A stretch of 32,680 bases of DNA from Selenomonadaceae bacterium (GTDB lineage: Bacteria > Bacillota > Negativicutes > Selenomonadales > Selenomonadaceae), in assembly GCA_017484005.1 (NCBI GenBank), contig JAFUTY010000028.1:1-32680 (forward strand), written 5' to 3'. Positions 17,222 through 26,158 of this stretch are shown here, one piece after another; the first letter of the stretch is position 1, and each line of letters starts with the position of its first letter. A program made the translations under genes and the position numbers. A model generated the notes under the pieces. It searched no databases. It was not told the DNA's origin and worked only from the letters and a program-made list of their open reading frames with translations.

Positions 17222-19639
17222 TCACTTTTTCTTTTTGGAATCAGAGTCGCCAGAAATCACTGGAACTTTATATTTTGCAGTGCGCGAATCGCTGATGACT
17301 CCACTCCAATTCAATCCATAACCAAAATCATAAACATGCCCGACTGAATCTTTATAGCATTCCATGTCGCGCGGAATATCTCCGAGCTGTTTCTCGACTG
17401 CCTCCATGTCCTTCGGTTGCTGCATTGGAAGAAGTCCTTGAGGTTCGAATCGCCCTGCGAGAATTTCGAAATATGCCGCATCGCTGACTCCATAACCGAC
17501 GAGAATTGCATCAGACAACGGCTCGATCTCTGAAAATACCATCGGCTTCAATGCATGAATCAATGTGACAACTGGAATTTTTCGACCGGAGAGATTCGCG
17601 CAATCATAAGCATGTCTAACTCCATCGAGATCCGTTGCATTGATAATTTTTGCCGATTTTCCAAAATACGATCGATTTTCGCCTGGATCATTTGCGATCG
17701 ATTGCTTGCGAACTGCATCAGAATTCGCGACATATGGAGAATATTGCAGCGATAACGGGATGAATTCCTGCTTTTCTTGATCAAATCCCAAACCGTCGAA
17801 TTGATTTCCCGCGTTGATTGGATTGTCGATTATCGGGAGCATGAAATCGACTTCAGCCATTTGATCTGGTGAAAGCCGGCGAATATCGTTGACTGTTGCC
17901 ATTGGATTTCCATCTTTATCAACGCCAGTCAATTCTCCAACTGTATCTGTCACGATGTTAAAATATTGTTTTGCGACTTCAATTTCCAGCGGCAAAAACC
18001 ATTCCGCTTTTGAATATGAATTGAACGCCTTGACTCTTTGCTCTGGACGGAAAATCATCGGAACATAAACTGTCGGCTTCTTTCGATTCGTTGGAAGATG
18101 AATTGCATTGTTTTCATTTTTCAACATGACAATCGATTTGAGCTGTGCCTGGAATCCTGCCTCTTTATCGCTTGGATTTCCAACTTCACGAACACTTCGC
18201 GCGACGTCTAAATATGGATTTTCAAACAATCCAATTTGGAAAATGTTTCGAAGAAGCCGCGTTGCAGATTGACGGAATCGCTTATCCATGAATTTTTCGC
18301 CATGTTCAGCGACTCCCATTTGATACGCCTCGAGCACTGGTTGAATTGCATTGTTGCCGCCGAATTGATCGACGCCTGCCATCAATGCTAGATAATGACG
18401 ATGTGCCTCGTTATCATTTTCAACGCCCCAAGCCATCGATAAATTTCTGTCAGTGTTCCATGTCACGCACCAATCTGTGCAGATAACTCCATCGAATTTG
18501 TACTTGTTTCGAAGAAGATCGATTTTGTATTTGCTATAAGCACTGCCGACAAGATCTCCATATTTTCCATCTTCACTCCATGCGATTGAATATGACATCA
18601 TCGCCGCGGAAGCAGATCCAGTCTTGCCGTCGAGATTCATCGCGCCATCGACAAATGGAATCAATTGAGTTGAAAGTCCATTGCCGAGATAAATTCCATA
18701 TTTTCCATATTTCGAATGAGCTTCTCGACCGCCCTCACCGACGCAGTCGCCTGGAAAATGTTTCATCATCTGATTCAGACTCAAAGCTCCCCAGCCGATA
18801 TCCTCGCCATTCTCGTAAGTCGATTGACCGCCATCGACATTCGCGCGAGCCATGTCTCTCGATAACGCTGGATCTTCGCCGAATGTTCCATAGTTTCGAG
18901 TCCATCGAGGATCAGTTGCGAGATCCATTTGCGGCGAAAGTCCAGTTCCAATTCCCATCAATCGATATTCTTTCGCTTGAATCTTTCCAAATTGACGAAC
19001 GATTTCCGGATCGAACGTCGCTGCCAATCCCAAATTGTTAGGCCATTTCGATACATTTGCCTTCGTCGGTTGATATGCTCCAGCACTTCGAGCATCGTTT
19101 CGAGGATCTGCGCTGGTGTTTGCTGGAATTCCAAACGGCAGCGATTCAGCGAATGCTTGCAACGCATTGTTCCATCGAACTGTTGTCTCGACGCTCGCTC
19201 CGATATCTGCATTCAACACCGTTCTGACATGATCATCGCGAAGCATTTTGATTTGTTCATCGTTCAATTCCGGCGCGAGTTTTCTTTGATGTGCGCTGTA
19301 TAACATCAATCCCGCAATTTCTTCAATGCTCAATTGATTTGCCAAGTCCTCGGCGCGTTTTTGAGGTGTCAGTCTCCAATCCTCAAAATTATCGAGCTTT
19401 CCATTGCGATTGAGATCTTTGAATGCAAATCCTTTCACCGTCAAAATTTGAACATCAGATCCATCGGCGATTCCGAGATCTTTTCCGCCTGGATTTCGAA
19501 TCAATGAATAGCCGTCGCGAGTCTGTGATTTCGTCCAATTTTGAACCGGCTCTTTCTTCGCGGCGAATGATGTTGACGTCACCATTGCCAGTGCGAGTGA
19601 TAGAATCGCGATTTTTTTCTTCGATAGAAAATTTTTCAT
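17222..19639 (-). CDS. Secreted glycoside hydrolase family 3 (beta-glucosidase-like)
   Basis: An 805-residue exported enzyme. The N terminus (MKNFLSKKKIAILSLALAM, then TSTSFAA) is a signal peptide with a likely cut after SFA. A calcium-type loop DLNRNGKLDNFEDW (75-88) precedes the catalytic part. The (beta/alpha)8 domain includes the KHFPGD-type motif as MKHFPGD, and the nucleophile region FDGVICTDW with D389. The C-terminal half resembles the GH3 C domain (LVGYGVSDAAYFEILAGRFEPQGLLPMQ and YDFGYGLNW); I see no fibronectin-III tail. GGGAGGAG precedes the ATG at 19639. It is monocistronic between two terminators. It probably releases glucose or a similar sugar from beta-glycosides outside the cytoplasm; the exact linkage cannot be read from sequence. 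Confidence 0.92.
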   Translation of the reverse strand: MKNFLSKKKIAILSLALAMVTSTSFAAKKEPVQNWTKSQTRDGYSLIRNPGGKDLGIADGSDVQILTVKGFAFKDLNRNGKLDNFEDWRLTPQKRAEDLANQLSIEEIAGLMLYSAHQRKLAPELNDEQIKMLRDDHVRTVLNADIGASVETTVRWNNALQAFAESLPFGIPANTSADPRNDARSAGAYQPTKANVSKWPNNLGLAATFDPEIVRQFGKIQAKEYRLMGIGTGLSPQMDLATDPRWTRNYGTFGEDPALSRDMARANVDGGQSTYENGEDIGWGALSLNQMMKHFPGDCVGEGGREAHSKYGKYGIYLGNGLSTQLIPFVDGAMNLDGKTGSASAAMMSYSIAWSEDGKYGDLVGSAYSKYKIDLLRNKYKFDGVICTDWCVTWNTDRNLSMAWGVENDNEAHRHYLALMAGVDQFGGNNAIQPVLEAYQMGVAEHGEKFMDKRFRQSATRLLRNIFQIGLFENPYLDVARSVREVGNPSDKEAGFQAQLKSIVMLKNENNAIHLPTNRKKPTVYVPMIFRPEQRVKAFNSYSKAEWFLPLEIEVAKQYFNIVTDTVGELTGVDKDGNPMATVNDIRRLSPDQMAEVDFMLPIIDNPINAGNQFDGLGFDQEKQEFIPLSLQYSPYVANSDAVRKQSIANDPGENRSYFGKSAKIINATDLDGVRHAYDCANLSGRKIPVVTLIHALKPMVFSEIEPLSDAILVGYGVSDAAYFEILAGRFEPQGLLPMQQPKDMEAVEKQLGDIPRDMECYKDSVGHVYDFGYGLNWSGVISDSRTAKYKVPVISGDSDSKKKK

Positions 19640-19712
19640 TACAACTCCTCCCAAAAATATTTTGAGAGAAAATTCGTTGAGTTTGTCTAGAATTCCTTCT
19701 TGAATTTACATA

Positions 19713-19757
19713 CAAAAAAAACGAGGATGATCCGCAAAAGATCAGCCCCGTTTTTTC
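19713..19757 (-). terminator. Terminator of the FliB-like gene
   Basis: Stem arms AACGAGGATGATC (19720-19732) and GATCAGCCCCGTT (19740-19752) with two mismatches, followed on the minus strand by eight T. It begins directly at the stop codon of the upstream gene. Confidence 0.8.
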
Positions 19758-20949
19758 AAAGATTGAACATAGTACTTGCAAAATCTTCGAGCGAATGGAA
19801 TCGATTTGTAACTTTTTCGCAAATCATATTGATTCCGTTGCGATTATGATCAATCCGCTCAATTGTCCGATTTGCCATCAGCAGAAAATCTTCATCTGTG
19901 AAATTCCCACGCCGCGAAATGTAAGTCATTGCCATAACAAACATAACACATTTAAACACAACAACTAGCACTTCGCCATTGATTAAAAATTGTTCATCGG
20001 GACGCTTTGGAATTTTAAATGTAAATGGATAAAGTCGCATGAAAAATTCGTTGACCAGAAAATTTTCAAGCGGTTGAGAATATCGCTCAATCAATCCCGG
20101 CAGAAAATTTCGTTGAGCATCAATAAATGTAGCTTTCATAGCATTTCGATGCAGATCGTCATCTGGAAAATTGTACAGCTCATTGAAAATTTCCGTCATG
20201 AATTCTATGTGTGTGTTGATTTTGAATCGCGTTGAACCTGACAAAACTTCTCCATCGAATGAAAATCCCTCGTTTAATTGTGAATCGAGCGTTTTCAATT
20301 CGTCAACAAAGGCATCACGATACTTGTCAAGTTGCGAGAAAAAATCGAGCAATAAATACAATCGCCGATCGAATGGAAAATCTGATGCCTGCAAAATTCC
20401 AATCGCCTGCATTTGAACTTTCAGCCAACGCGATTTGAATGCTAGCTCGACATTTTTACTCCAATCGAAAATCAATCGAAATTTTTTAGAAGTTGTAAGG
20501 AGATCGTCGTCAAAAACTTGCTCCTCGAATTCAACTTGTCCACCGAAAAATATTTCTCGAGCCGCCAATGGACAAGTCACGACTAGCGATTGCTCTACAA
20601 CTTCTTCGATTTTTCCCTCATCATTTTCGCCGCGAATTCGATATGCAATTCGAGGATAACACGCGCAAAGATCCGATATAAATCCCTCGCCGAACTGTTT
20701 TTGAAGTTTGCAGAGATTATCGGTGTCAAGAAATGGACAACGCATATCTTCACGCAATTTGACATAATGCTGTCCGTGCATGACTTTCAGATTTTCGAGG
20801 ATCTTGTCTCGAATTTCAGAATCGAGTTTTGAGTATTTTTCAAAAGTTTCCTCATCGATTGTAATTTCCCATTCGCGACAACAATTGCTATTGCATGCCG
20901 AGCCGTCGCACTGAAATTTTGAGACATGAGTCGGTCTAATCAATCTCAA
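19756..20949 (-). CDS. FliB-family (flagellin) lysine-N-methylase-like protein
   Basis: A 397-residue cysteine-rich protein of the FliB group: near the N terminus RLIRPTHVSKFQCDGSAC and NCCREW, then RCPFLDTDNLC, LCACYPR and VVTCPLAARE. This spacing is typical of the family and suggests a bound Fe-S cluster. FliB methylates lysines of flagellin in Salmonella, but many genomes carry homologues away from flagellar genes, as here. The start is most likely a TTG at 20949, with AAAGGAG 7 bases upstream giving the usual M-x-L-I-R-P beginning; a GTG at 20991 would place the Shine-Dalgarno inside the gene. The substrate in this organism is unknown. Confidence 0.85.
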   Translation of the reverse strand: MRLIRPTHVSKFQCDGSACNSNCCREWEITIDEETFEKYSKLDSEIRDKILENLKVMHGQHYVKLREDMRCPFLDTDNLCKLQKQFGEGFISDLCACYPRIAYRIRGENDEGKIEEVVEQSLVVTCPLAAREIFFGGQVEFEEQVFDDDLLTTSKKFRLIFDWSKNVELAFKSRWLKVQMQAIGILQASDFPFDRRLYLLLDFFSQLDKYRDAFVDELKTLDSQLNEGFSFDGEVLSGSTRFKINTHIEFMTEIFNELYNFPDDDLHRNAMKATFIDAQRNFLPGLIERYSQPLENFLVNEFFMRLYPFTFKIPKRPDEQFLINGEVLVVVFKCVMFVMAMTYISRRGNFTDEDFLLMANRTIERIDHNRNGINMICEKVTNRFHSLEDFASTMFNL

Positions 20950-20981
20950 ATTTAAAACTCCTTTCGATTGATTCTGCTTGC

Positions 20982-21009
20982 ATGATATCACGAATTTGCG
21001 ACGTGAGAA
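20982..21009 (-). promoter_or_regulatory. Possible promoter of the FliB-like gene
   Basis: On the minus strand TTCTCA (21009-21004), a 16-base spacer and TATCAT (20987-20982, 5 of 6 at -10). The -35 is weak. It lies just before the proposed TTG start and after the terminator of the upstream operon. Confidence 0.35.
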
Positions 21010-21021
21010 TCATGAAAGATT

Positions 21022-21079
21022 TTTGGCGGAAATAAAAAAGATCCCCGACAGATCTGCTGATCTATCGAGGATCTCTTTC
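21022..21079 (-). terminator. Terminator of the aro-polyamine operon with a repeated tail
   Basis: Stem 21039-21054 paired with 21059-21074 (AGATCCCCGACAGATC, TGCT loop), T-run on the minus strand, then ATTTCCGCCAAA. The tail segment TTTGGCGGAAAT (plus strand, 21022-21033) recurs at 32307-32318 beside another terminator. Confidence 0.88.
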
Positions 21080-21081
21080 GC

Positions 21082-22257
21082 TTATAGTCGAGACTTAAAA
21101 TCGTCATAACCAAAAATCTTTTCATATGAAATTTTTCCATTGGAATCAATCGCAATAATTCGCGGCAAATTGATCCCGTTGAATGTATTAGTTTTCACCA
21201 TCGAATAGATCGCCATGTCGCGAAAAATGATTCGATCTCCTTCACGCAGCTCACGATCGATTTCATATTCTCCTATCACATCTCCCGCGAGACATGTTCC
21301 GCCGGTGAATCTATAGGGGAATTTTTTTTGTTCGGAAGTCTCAAGAATTTCTGGACGATAAGGCATTTCTAAAACATCGGGCATATGACATGCAGCAGAT
21401 GTATCGAGAATCACGTTTGAAATTCCATTGATCGGCTCTTGAATCTCGAGGATCGTTGAAATCAAAAATCCAGAATCGATCGCGATCGCTTCTCCAGGCT
21501 CAAGATAAATTTCGAGTTTGTATTGAGATCTCAGCCGGCGAATCAAATTGATCAATCTCGAGCGATCATAATTTTCTCGAGTGATCAAATGACCGCCGCC
21601 GAGATTCAGCCATTTTAAATTTGGAAATTTTTTACTGTCTTGCAAAAATTTTTCCTCGAAGATCTCTACAGTTTCCTCGAGCGCATCTGAATTCTGCTCG
21701 CAAAGTGTATGCATATGAAATCCTTCGATAGAATTCAATATCTCCGACCGAGTTTCAGAATCGAATCGAGATTTTCGAACTCCAAATCGCGATTGTGGAT
21801 TGCATGGATCATAAATCGCGTGAGTTTGAGTTGAATGTTCAGGATTTAATCGCAAGCCGATCGAGTGATTTTTTGAACGGACGATCGATCCAAATTTCTC
21901 GATTTGCTCGAATGAATTGAAAATCACATGATCGCAAATCTCGGAAATTTTCTCGATTTCATCAGCTCGATACGCCGGAGAAAATACATGTTTCTCTCGC
22001 AACGGCATAAATTCTTCTGCCAATAAAGATTCATTCAAGCCGCTCGATGCAGTTCCCCATAAATATTTTTCGATCAGTGGATAAAAATGAAACATCGAGA
22101 AACATTTTTGAGCGAGGAGAATTTTCGCGCCGGATTGATTTTGAACTTCATCGAGAACTTCCAAATTCCGACGCAATAAATCCTCGAAAACTATGAACGC
22201 GGGAGTTTCTATTCGACGAGCATAGGATTGAACGACTCTTTCCATGGCAAGCCCCAT
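21082..22257 (-). CDS. nspC: Carboxynorspermidine / carboxyspermidine decarboxylase
   Basis: A 391-residue fold-III PLP decarboxylase. LLAQKCFS carries the PLP lysine (K51), LNLGGGHLIT the glycine-rich phosphate loop, EPGEAI the cofactor-binding Glu, and GGTCLAGD the catalytic Cys. It decarboxylates carboxy(nor)spermidine to (nor)spermidine in the cytoplasm. GGAGGAG lies 8 bases before the ATG at 22257, so the gene overlaps the end of the synthase gene by 49 bases, a sign of translational coupling. It is the last gene of the aroC-aroK-aroB-synthase-nspC unit and is followed by a strong terminator. Whether the product is spermidine or norspermidine depends on the diamine used and cannot be read here. 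Confidence 0.94.
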   Translation of the reverse strand: MGLAMERVVQSYARRIETPAFIVFEDLLRRNLEVLDEVQNQSGAKILLAQKCFSMFHFYPLIEKYLWGTASSGLNESLLAEEFMPLREKHVFSPAYRADEIEKISEICDHVIFNSFEQIEKFGSIVRSKNHSIGLRLNPEHSTQTHAIYDPCNPQSRFGVRKSRFDSETRSEILNSIEGFHMHTLCEQNSDALEETVEIFEEKFLQDSKKFPNLKWLNLGGGHLITRENYDRSRLINLIRRLRSQYKLEIYLEPGEAIAIDSGFLISTILEIQEPINGISNVILDTSAACHMPDVLEMPYRPEILETSEQKKFPYRFTGGTCLAGDVIGEYEIDRELREGDRIIFRDMAIYSMVKTNTFNGINLPRIIAIDSNGKISYEKIFGYDDFKSRL

Positions 22258-23420
22258 CGATTCAGCTCCTCCATAAATGGATCGGGATCAAAATTTTCGA
22301 CGTTGAAAACTCCCGCCCGATTCCAAATTTTTTGCATAACCATTGACGCGCCAATCATCGCTGGAACGCCAGTTGTATATGCGACAGCTTGAGATCCAAC
22401 TTCGCGGAAACTCGATTCATGATCGCAGACGTTGTAAATGTAATAAGTTTTCGATTTTCCATCTTTCTTGCCGGTGAAAATGCATCCGATATTCGTCTTG
22501 CCCTTTGTACGAGATCCGAGCGTCGATGGATCTGGCAAAACTGCTTTCAAAAATTGCAGCGGAACGATTTTCTGTCCCTGAAATTCAATCGGCTCAATCG
22601 AAGTCATTCCAACATCTTTCAACGCGAATAGATGTCGAAGATAACTCTCGCCGAATGTCATGAAAAATCTCGCGCACTTGAGATTCGGAACATTTTTCGC
22701 AATCGATTCAAGCTCCTCGTGATACATCAAATACATATCACGCTCGCCGATTTCTGGAAAATCATAGACTCTTTTAACTTCGAGCGGCTTAGTCTTTTTC
22801 CAATCACCATTCTCCCAATACTCGCCATCTGCTGTGACTTCGCGAATATTGATCTCAGGATTGAAATTCGTTGCAAATGGATATCCATGATCTCCCGCGT
22901 TGCAGTCGAGAATATCGATTGTCTCGATTTCATCGAAGTGATGTTTCATTGCATACGCGACAAAAACTCCAGTCACTCCAGGATCAAATCCAGATCCTAA
23001 GAGAGCCATCGTGTTTCGATCGACAAATTTTTGATGAAGAGCCCATTGAGGTTCATAATTGAAATATGGATCGTCAAGCGATTCGAAGTTCGCTGTATCA
23101 ACATATGGAGTTTGAGTTTTGAGACATGCCTCCATGATTGTCAAATCTTGATATGGCAGCGCGAGGTGGAGACATACATCTGGTTTTTCGATTTCCAAAA
23201 GTTTTACTAAGGCATCGACATCGTTGGCATCGATTTGAGCCGTTGTGATTTTTGATTTTGTTTCGGGATTTTTGTCCTCGATCGATTTTTTGAGCGCGTC
23301 GCATTTACTCAAAGTTCTCGACGCGATAACAACCTCATCGAAAACATCGGAATTTTGACAGCATTTATGTGCCGCGACAGATGCAACTGCTCCCGCACCG
23401 ATGATCAAAACTTTTCCCAA
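22209..23420 (-). CDS. Carboxynorspermidine / carboxyspermidine synthase (saccharopine dehydrogenase family)
   Basis: A 403-residue NAD(P)-dependent enzyme beginning (M)GKVLIIGAGAVASVAAHKC, a Rossmann nucleotide site, with the saccharopine-dehydrogenase-like C-terminal domain. The family condenses aspartate semialdehyde with a diamine and reduces the Schiff base to the carboxypolyamine that NspC decarboxylates. The start is a TTG at 23420, with GGAGGAG 6 bases upstream. It lies 15 bases after aroB and overlaps nspC by 49 bases. Adjacency to nspC separates it from true saccharopine dehydrogenases. Confidence 0.93.
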   Translation of the reverse strand: MGKVLIIGAGAVASVAAHKCCQNSDVFDEVVIASRTLSKCDALKKSIEDKNPETKSKITTAQIDANDVDALVKLLEIEKPDVCLHLALPYQDLTIMEACLKTQTPYVDTANFESLDDPYFNYEPQWALHQKFVDRNTMALLGSGFDPGVTGVFVAYAMKHHFDEIETIDILDCNAGDHGYPFATNFNPEINIREVTADGEYWENGDWKKTKPLEVKRVYDFPEIGERDMYLMYHEELESIAKNVPNLKCARFFMTFGESYLRHLFALKDVGMTSIEPIEFQGQKIVPLQFLKAVLPDPSTLGSRTKGKTNIGCIFTGKKDGKSKTYYIYNVCDHESSFREVGSQAVAYTTGVPAMIGASMVMQKIWNRAGVFNVENFDPDPFMEELNRWGLPWKESFNPMLVE

Positions 23421-23435
23421 AAATTTCTCCTCCCC

Positions 23436-24497
23436 TCAAATTATCGATTCAATTGCACTTCGAACGACTGATTCTGGAACTTCGTTATCTATGAAAACGT
23501 TTCCGATTTTCTGATTGACGAGCACCCAGTTGATTTTTCCACCGATCGTTTTTTTGTCTCGGAATAAAGCGTTGTAGATTTTATCAGGATCACATGAATT
23601 TTCGGTTGAAGTCGGAAGTTGAAAATCTCGGATCAATTTTTCAATTCGATCCGCTGTCGATTGATCGATGTAATTGAGATCTTTTGAAATTCGAGCTGCG
23701 GCAATCATTCCAATCGCAACCGCCTCGCCATGAACAAATTTTTCATAGTGAGTTTCTTCTTCAACTGCATGAGCGATTGTGTGTCCAAAATTCAAAATGC
23801 GGCGAAGATCAGATTCGCGTTCATCTTTACTCACAACTTCCGCTTTGATTTCACAAGATCGCGCAATAACTTTCTCCATCAATTCCGAATCGAGATTCAA
23901 TAATCGATCTGAATTTTCATCGAGCAGATCGAAAAATTTTGAATCGTAAATGATTCCATATTTGATAATCTCCGAGAATCCCGCGCGAATCTCTCGATCT
24001 GGCAATGTTTTCAAATAGTTCAAATCGATGAAAACTGCTTGAGGTTGATAGAATGAGCCGATCAAATTTTTTCCAAGCCGATGATTCACTGCAACTTTTC
24101 CACCGACGCTCGAATCGACTTGCGCCAAGAGTGTCGTTGGAATTTGGATGAATGGAACGCCGCGCAAATATGTTGATGCGATGAATCCGGAAAGATCTCC
24201 GACAACTCCTCCACCGAGCGCAATGATTGGAGATTTTCGATCGAGTTTCAATTCAATCGCCCGAGTATAAATTTCTTCAGCGATTTTGAGAGATTTTGAA
24301 GTTTCTCCCGCAGGAATTTCATAACACTCGAATCCATCATGATCCGCGAAAAATCTTCGAGTGTTTGAATCGACGATAACCAGAGATCTTTTGGAAAATT
24401 TCGAGCCGCTGAAAAAATCTTCGATCGATTGATCCAAATTTTCACCGATCAAAATTTCATAACTTCGATTTCCGAGATCCACTTTGACTCGACGCAT
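23436..24497 (-). CDS. aroB: 3-dehydroquinate synthase
   Basis: A 353-residue NAD- and metal-dependent enzyme of the shikimate pathway that converts DAHP to 3-dehydroquinate. Signatures: IALGGGVVGDLSGF, IPTTLLAQVDSSVGGK, NLIGSFYQP and the metal-binding GHTIAHAVE near the C-terminal third. Length is normal for AroB (about 350-360). Its ATG at 24497 overlaps the aroK stop as TAATG, so the two are probably coupled. Confidence 0.97.
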   Translation of the reverse strand: MRRVKVDLGNRSYEILIGENLDQSIEDFFSGSKFSKRSLVIVDSNTRRFFADHDGFECYEIPAGETSKSLKIAEEIYTRAIELKLDRKSPIIALGGGVVGDLSGFIASTYLRGVPFIQIPTTLLAQVDSSVGGKVAVNHRLGKNLIGSFYQPQAVFIDLNYLKTLPDREIRAGFSEIIKYGIIYDSKFFDLLDENSDRLLNLDSELMEKVIARSCEIKAEVVSKDERESDLRRILNFGHTIAHAVEEETHYEKFVHGEAVAIGMIAAARISKDLNYIDQSTADRIEKLIRDFQLPTSTENSCDPDKIYNALFRDKKTIGGKINWVLVNQKIGNVFIDNEVPESVVRSAIESII

Positions 24498-25015
24498 TAA
24501 ACTCCCCTCGCTTTCAAATATGCACAGATTTCATCGACAACCTGCATCGGAGATTTATTGCTCGTGTCAACAGTGATATCGCATTGATCGTAGAAAATCT
24601 GCCGCTCCTCGAGAAGTTTTTCAATCGCCGCAAGTCGATCTTTTTCGCGATCCAAAACTGGACGACTTCCGCGATGATCCGTTCGAGTTGAAATCGTTCG
24701 AACGTCTGAAGTCAAACAGACAATGATTCCATTCTCTCGAAGTTTTTCAACATTCCGAGGATCTTTCACAGTTCCGCCGCCAGTTGCAATGATTATCCCG
24801 CGGCGATTTGAAATTTCATCGACAACTTCACGCTCTTTCTCTCGAAAAAATTCCTCGCCATATTTTGAAAACATTTCGGGAATTTTCATCTGATACTTTT
24901 CTTCGATGAAATGGTCGAGATCGATGAAATGTCTCCCGAGTTTTTGCGATAGATTTTTGCCCGTCGAAGTCTTGCCAGTCCCCATAAATCCAGTGAGAAC
25001 GATATTTCGTTTCAT
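24497..25015 (-). CDS. aroK: Shikimate kinase
   Basis: A 172-residue P-loop kinase that phosphorylates shikimate at O3. Walker A GFMGTGKT(S) is at residues 9-17, the shikimate-binding Asp is in FIDLDHFIEEK, GGGTVKDP is the Walker-B-like glycine motif, and DHRGSRPVL is the lid. The ATG at 25015 is preceded by a purine-rich GAGGTGAGGAG; an in-frame codon at 25099 would extend deep into aroC and is rejected. It begins 4 bases after aroC stops and overlaps aroB by one base. Confidence 0.97.
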   Translation of the reverse strand: MKRNIVLTGFMGTGKTSTGKNLSQKLGRHFIDLDHFIEEKYQMKIPEMFSKYGEEFFREKEREVVDEISNRRGIIIATGGGTVKDPRNVEKLRENGIIVCLTSDVRTISTRTDHRGSRPVLDREKDRLAAIEKLLEERQIFYDQCDITVDTSNKSPMQVVDEICAYLKARGV

Positions 25016-25019
25016 CTCC

Positions 25020-26102
25020 TCACCTCTTACTGATTCGCGCACGATAAATTTCAATCGAATCAATGACGTCGTGAATCGAATCGCCGCCGAATTTTTCAAG
25101 AACTGCCTGCGCGATTGTGAATGCAGTCATTGCTTCGCCGACAACTGATGCAGCTTCGACAGCGCTGGTATCGGATCTTTCTTTCGCGGCAGATCTTTCC
25201 TCGTGCGAATCAATATCCACCGTTCGAAGAGGTCTCATTAATGTTGGAATTGGTTTCATTGCAGCTCGAATCACGATTTTCTCGCCATTCGTCATGCCGC
25301 CCTCCAATCCTCCCGCGCGATTTGTCTTTCGAAAAAATCCTCGGTGCGAATCATAAAAAATCTCGTCGTGAATATCTGAACCAGGTTTGACAGCACTCTC
25401 GAATCCTGCACCTATTTCGACGCCTTTGATAGCTTGAATCGACATCAAGGATTGGGCGAGCTTTCCATCGAGCCGTTTATCCCATTGAATGTGAGATCCC
25501 AAACCGACAATTGGATTTTCAACTTCGATTTGAAAAATTCCGCCGAGAGTATCTCCATTCAATTTTGCTTCATCGATGAACGCGCGAATTTTATCAGTTT
25601 CAGTTTCTCCGCCGATTGTTATGATTTTCGACTTGATCGATATTCCCAACGGTCGCAGAAATTCTTTGCAAACTGCACCAACTGCAACTCGCATCGTTGT
25701 CTCTCGGGCGGAAGATCTTTCCAAAATGTCGCGAATATCTTTCCGATCGAATTTCAAAATTCCCGCGAGATCTGCATGTCCAGGGCGAGGAGCTGTCACT
25801 CGATCGCCTATTGGATCTCCAAATGCTGCCATGCGATCTTTCCAATTCTCCCAATCTTTATTTTTGACGCTGAGAGTTATTGGCGAGCCGAGAGTTTCAC
25901 CGAATCGAACGCCGGAAAAAATTTCGATTTTGTCTTTCTCGATTTTCATTCGATCGCCGCGCCCATATCCCTGTTGACGTCTTGCTAGATCGTTATCGAT
26001 GTTGCGTCGATCGATTTTCACGCCGGCAGGAATTCCCTCGAGAATCGCTGTGAGTCTTGCGCCGTGAGATTCTCCCGCTGTTAGAAATCGAAGTTCTGAC
26101 AA
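25020..26102 (-). CDS. aroC: Chorismate synthase
   Basis: A 360-residue FMN-dependent enzyme that makes chorismate from EPSP. Signatures: FLTAGESHG near the N terminus, RRQQGYGRGDRM, APRPGHADLAG, RSSARETTMRVA and the C-terminal DSHEERSAAKERSDTSAV-type segment. The start is a TTG at 26102 with AAGGAGG 8 bases upstream. It is the first gene of a five-gene unit that also includes aroK, aroB and the carboxypolyamine pair. Confidence 0.97.
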   Translation of the reverse strand: MSELRFLTAGESHGARLTAILEGIPAGVKIDRRNIDNDLARRQQGYGRGDRMKIEKDKIEIFSGVRFGETLGSPITLSVKNKDWENWKDRMAAFGDPIGDRVTAPRPGHADLAGILKFDRKDIRDILERSSARETTMRVAVGAVCKEFLRPLGISIKSKIITIGGETETDKIRAFIDEAKLNGDTLGGIFQIEVENPIVGLGSHIQWDKRLDGKLAQSLMSIQAIKGVEIGAGFESAVKPGSDIHDEIFYDSHRGFFRKTNRAGGLEGGMTNGEKIVIRAAMKPIPTLMRPLRTVDIDSHEERSAAKERSDTSAVEAASVVGEAMTAFTIAQAVLEKFGGDSIHDVIDSIEIYRARISKR

Positions 26103-26123
26103 TCAAATCGCCTCCTTCAAAAT

Positions 26124-26151
26124 TTATACTCGATTTGAATTTTGAGTATAA
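26124..26151. promoter_or_regulatory. Inverted repeat in the aroC leader
   Basis: Perfect 8-base arms TTATACTC (26124-26131) and GAGTATAA (26144-26151) with a 12-base spacer. On the minus strand the aroC-proximal arm contains TATAAA (26128-26123), a plausible -10 for the aroC operon, though no good -35 is seen. It may be an operator. It could also be a weak mscS terminator, but it has no T-run. Confidence 0.45.
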
Positions 26152-26158
26152 GTTTGAT

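Noticed and set aside
22209..23420. True lysine-pathway saccharopine dehydrogenase
   Set aside because: It overlaps nspC and starts like carboxynorspermidine synthases; no lysine-degradation genes are near.
25434..25988. 184-codon plus-strand frame inside aroC
   Set aside because: It is fully antisense to a highly conserved gene, has no plausible start signal, and its translation shows no known fold.
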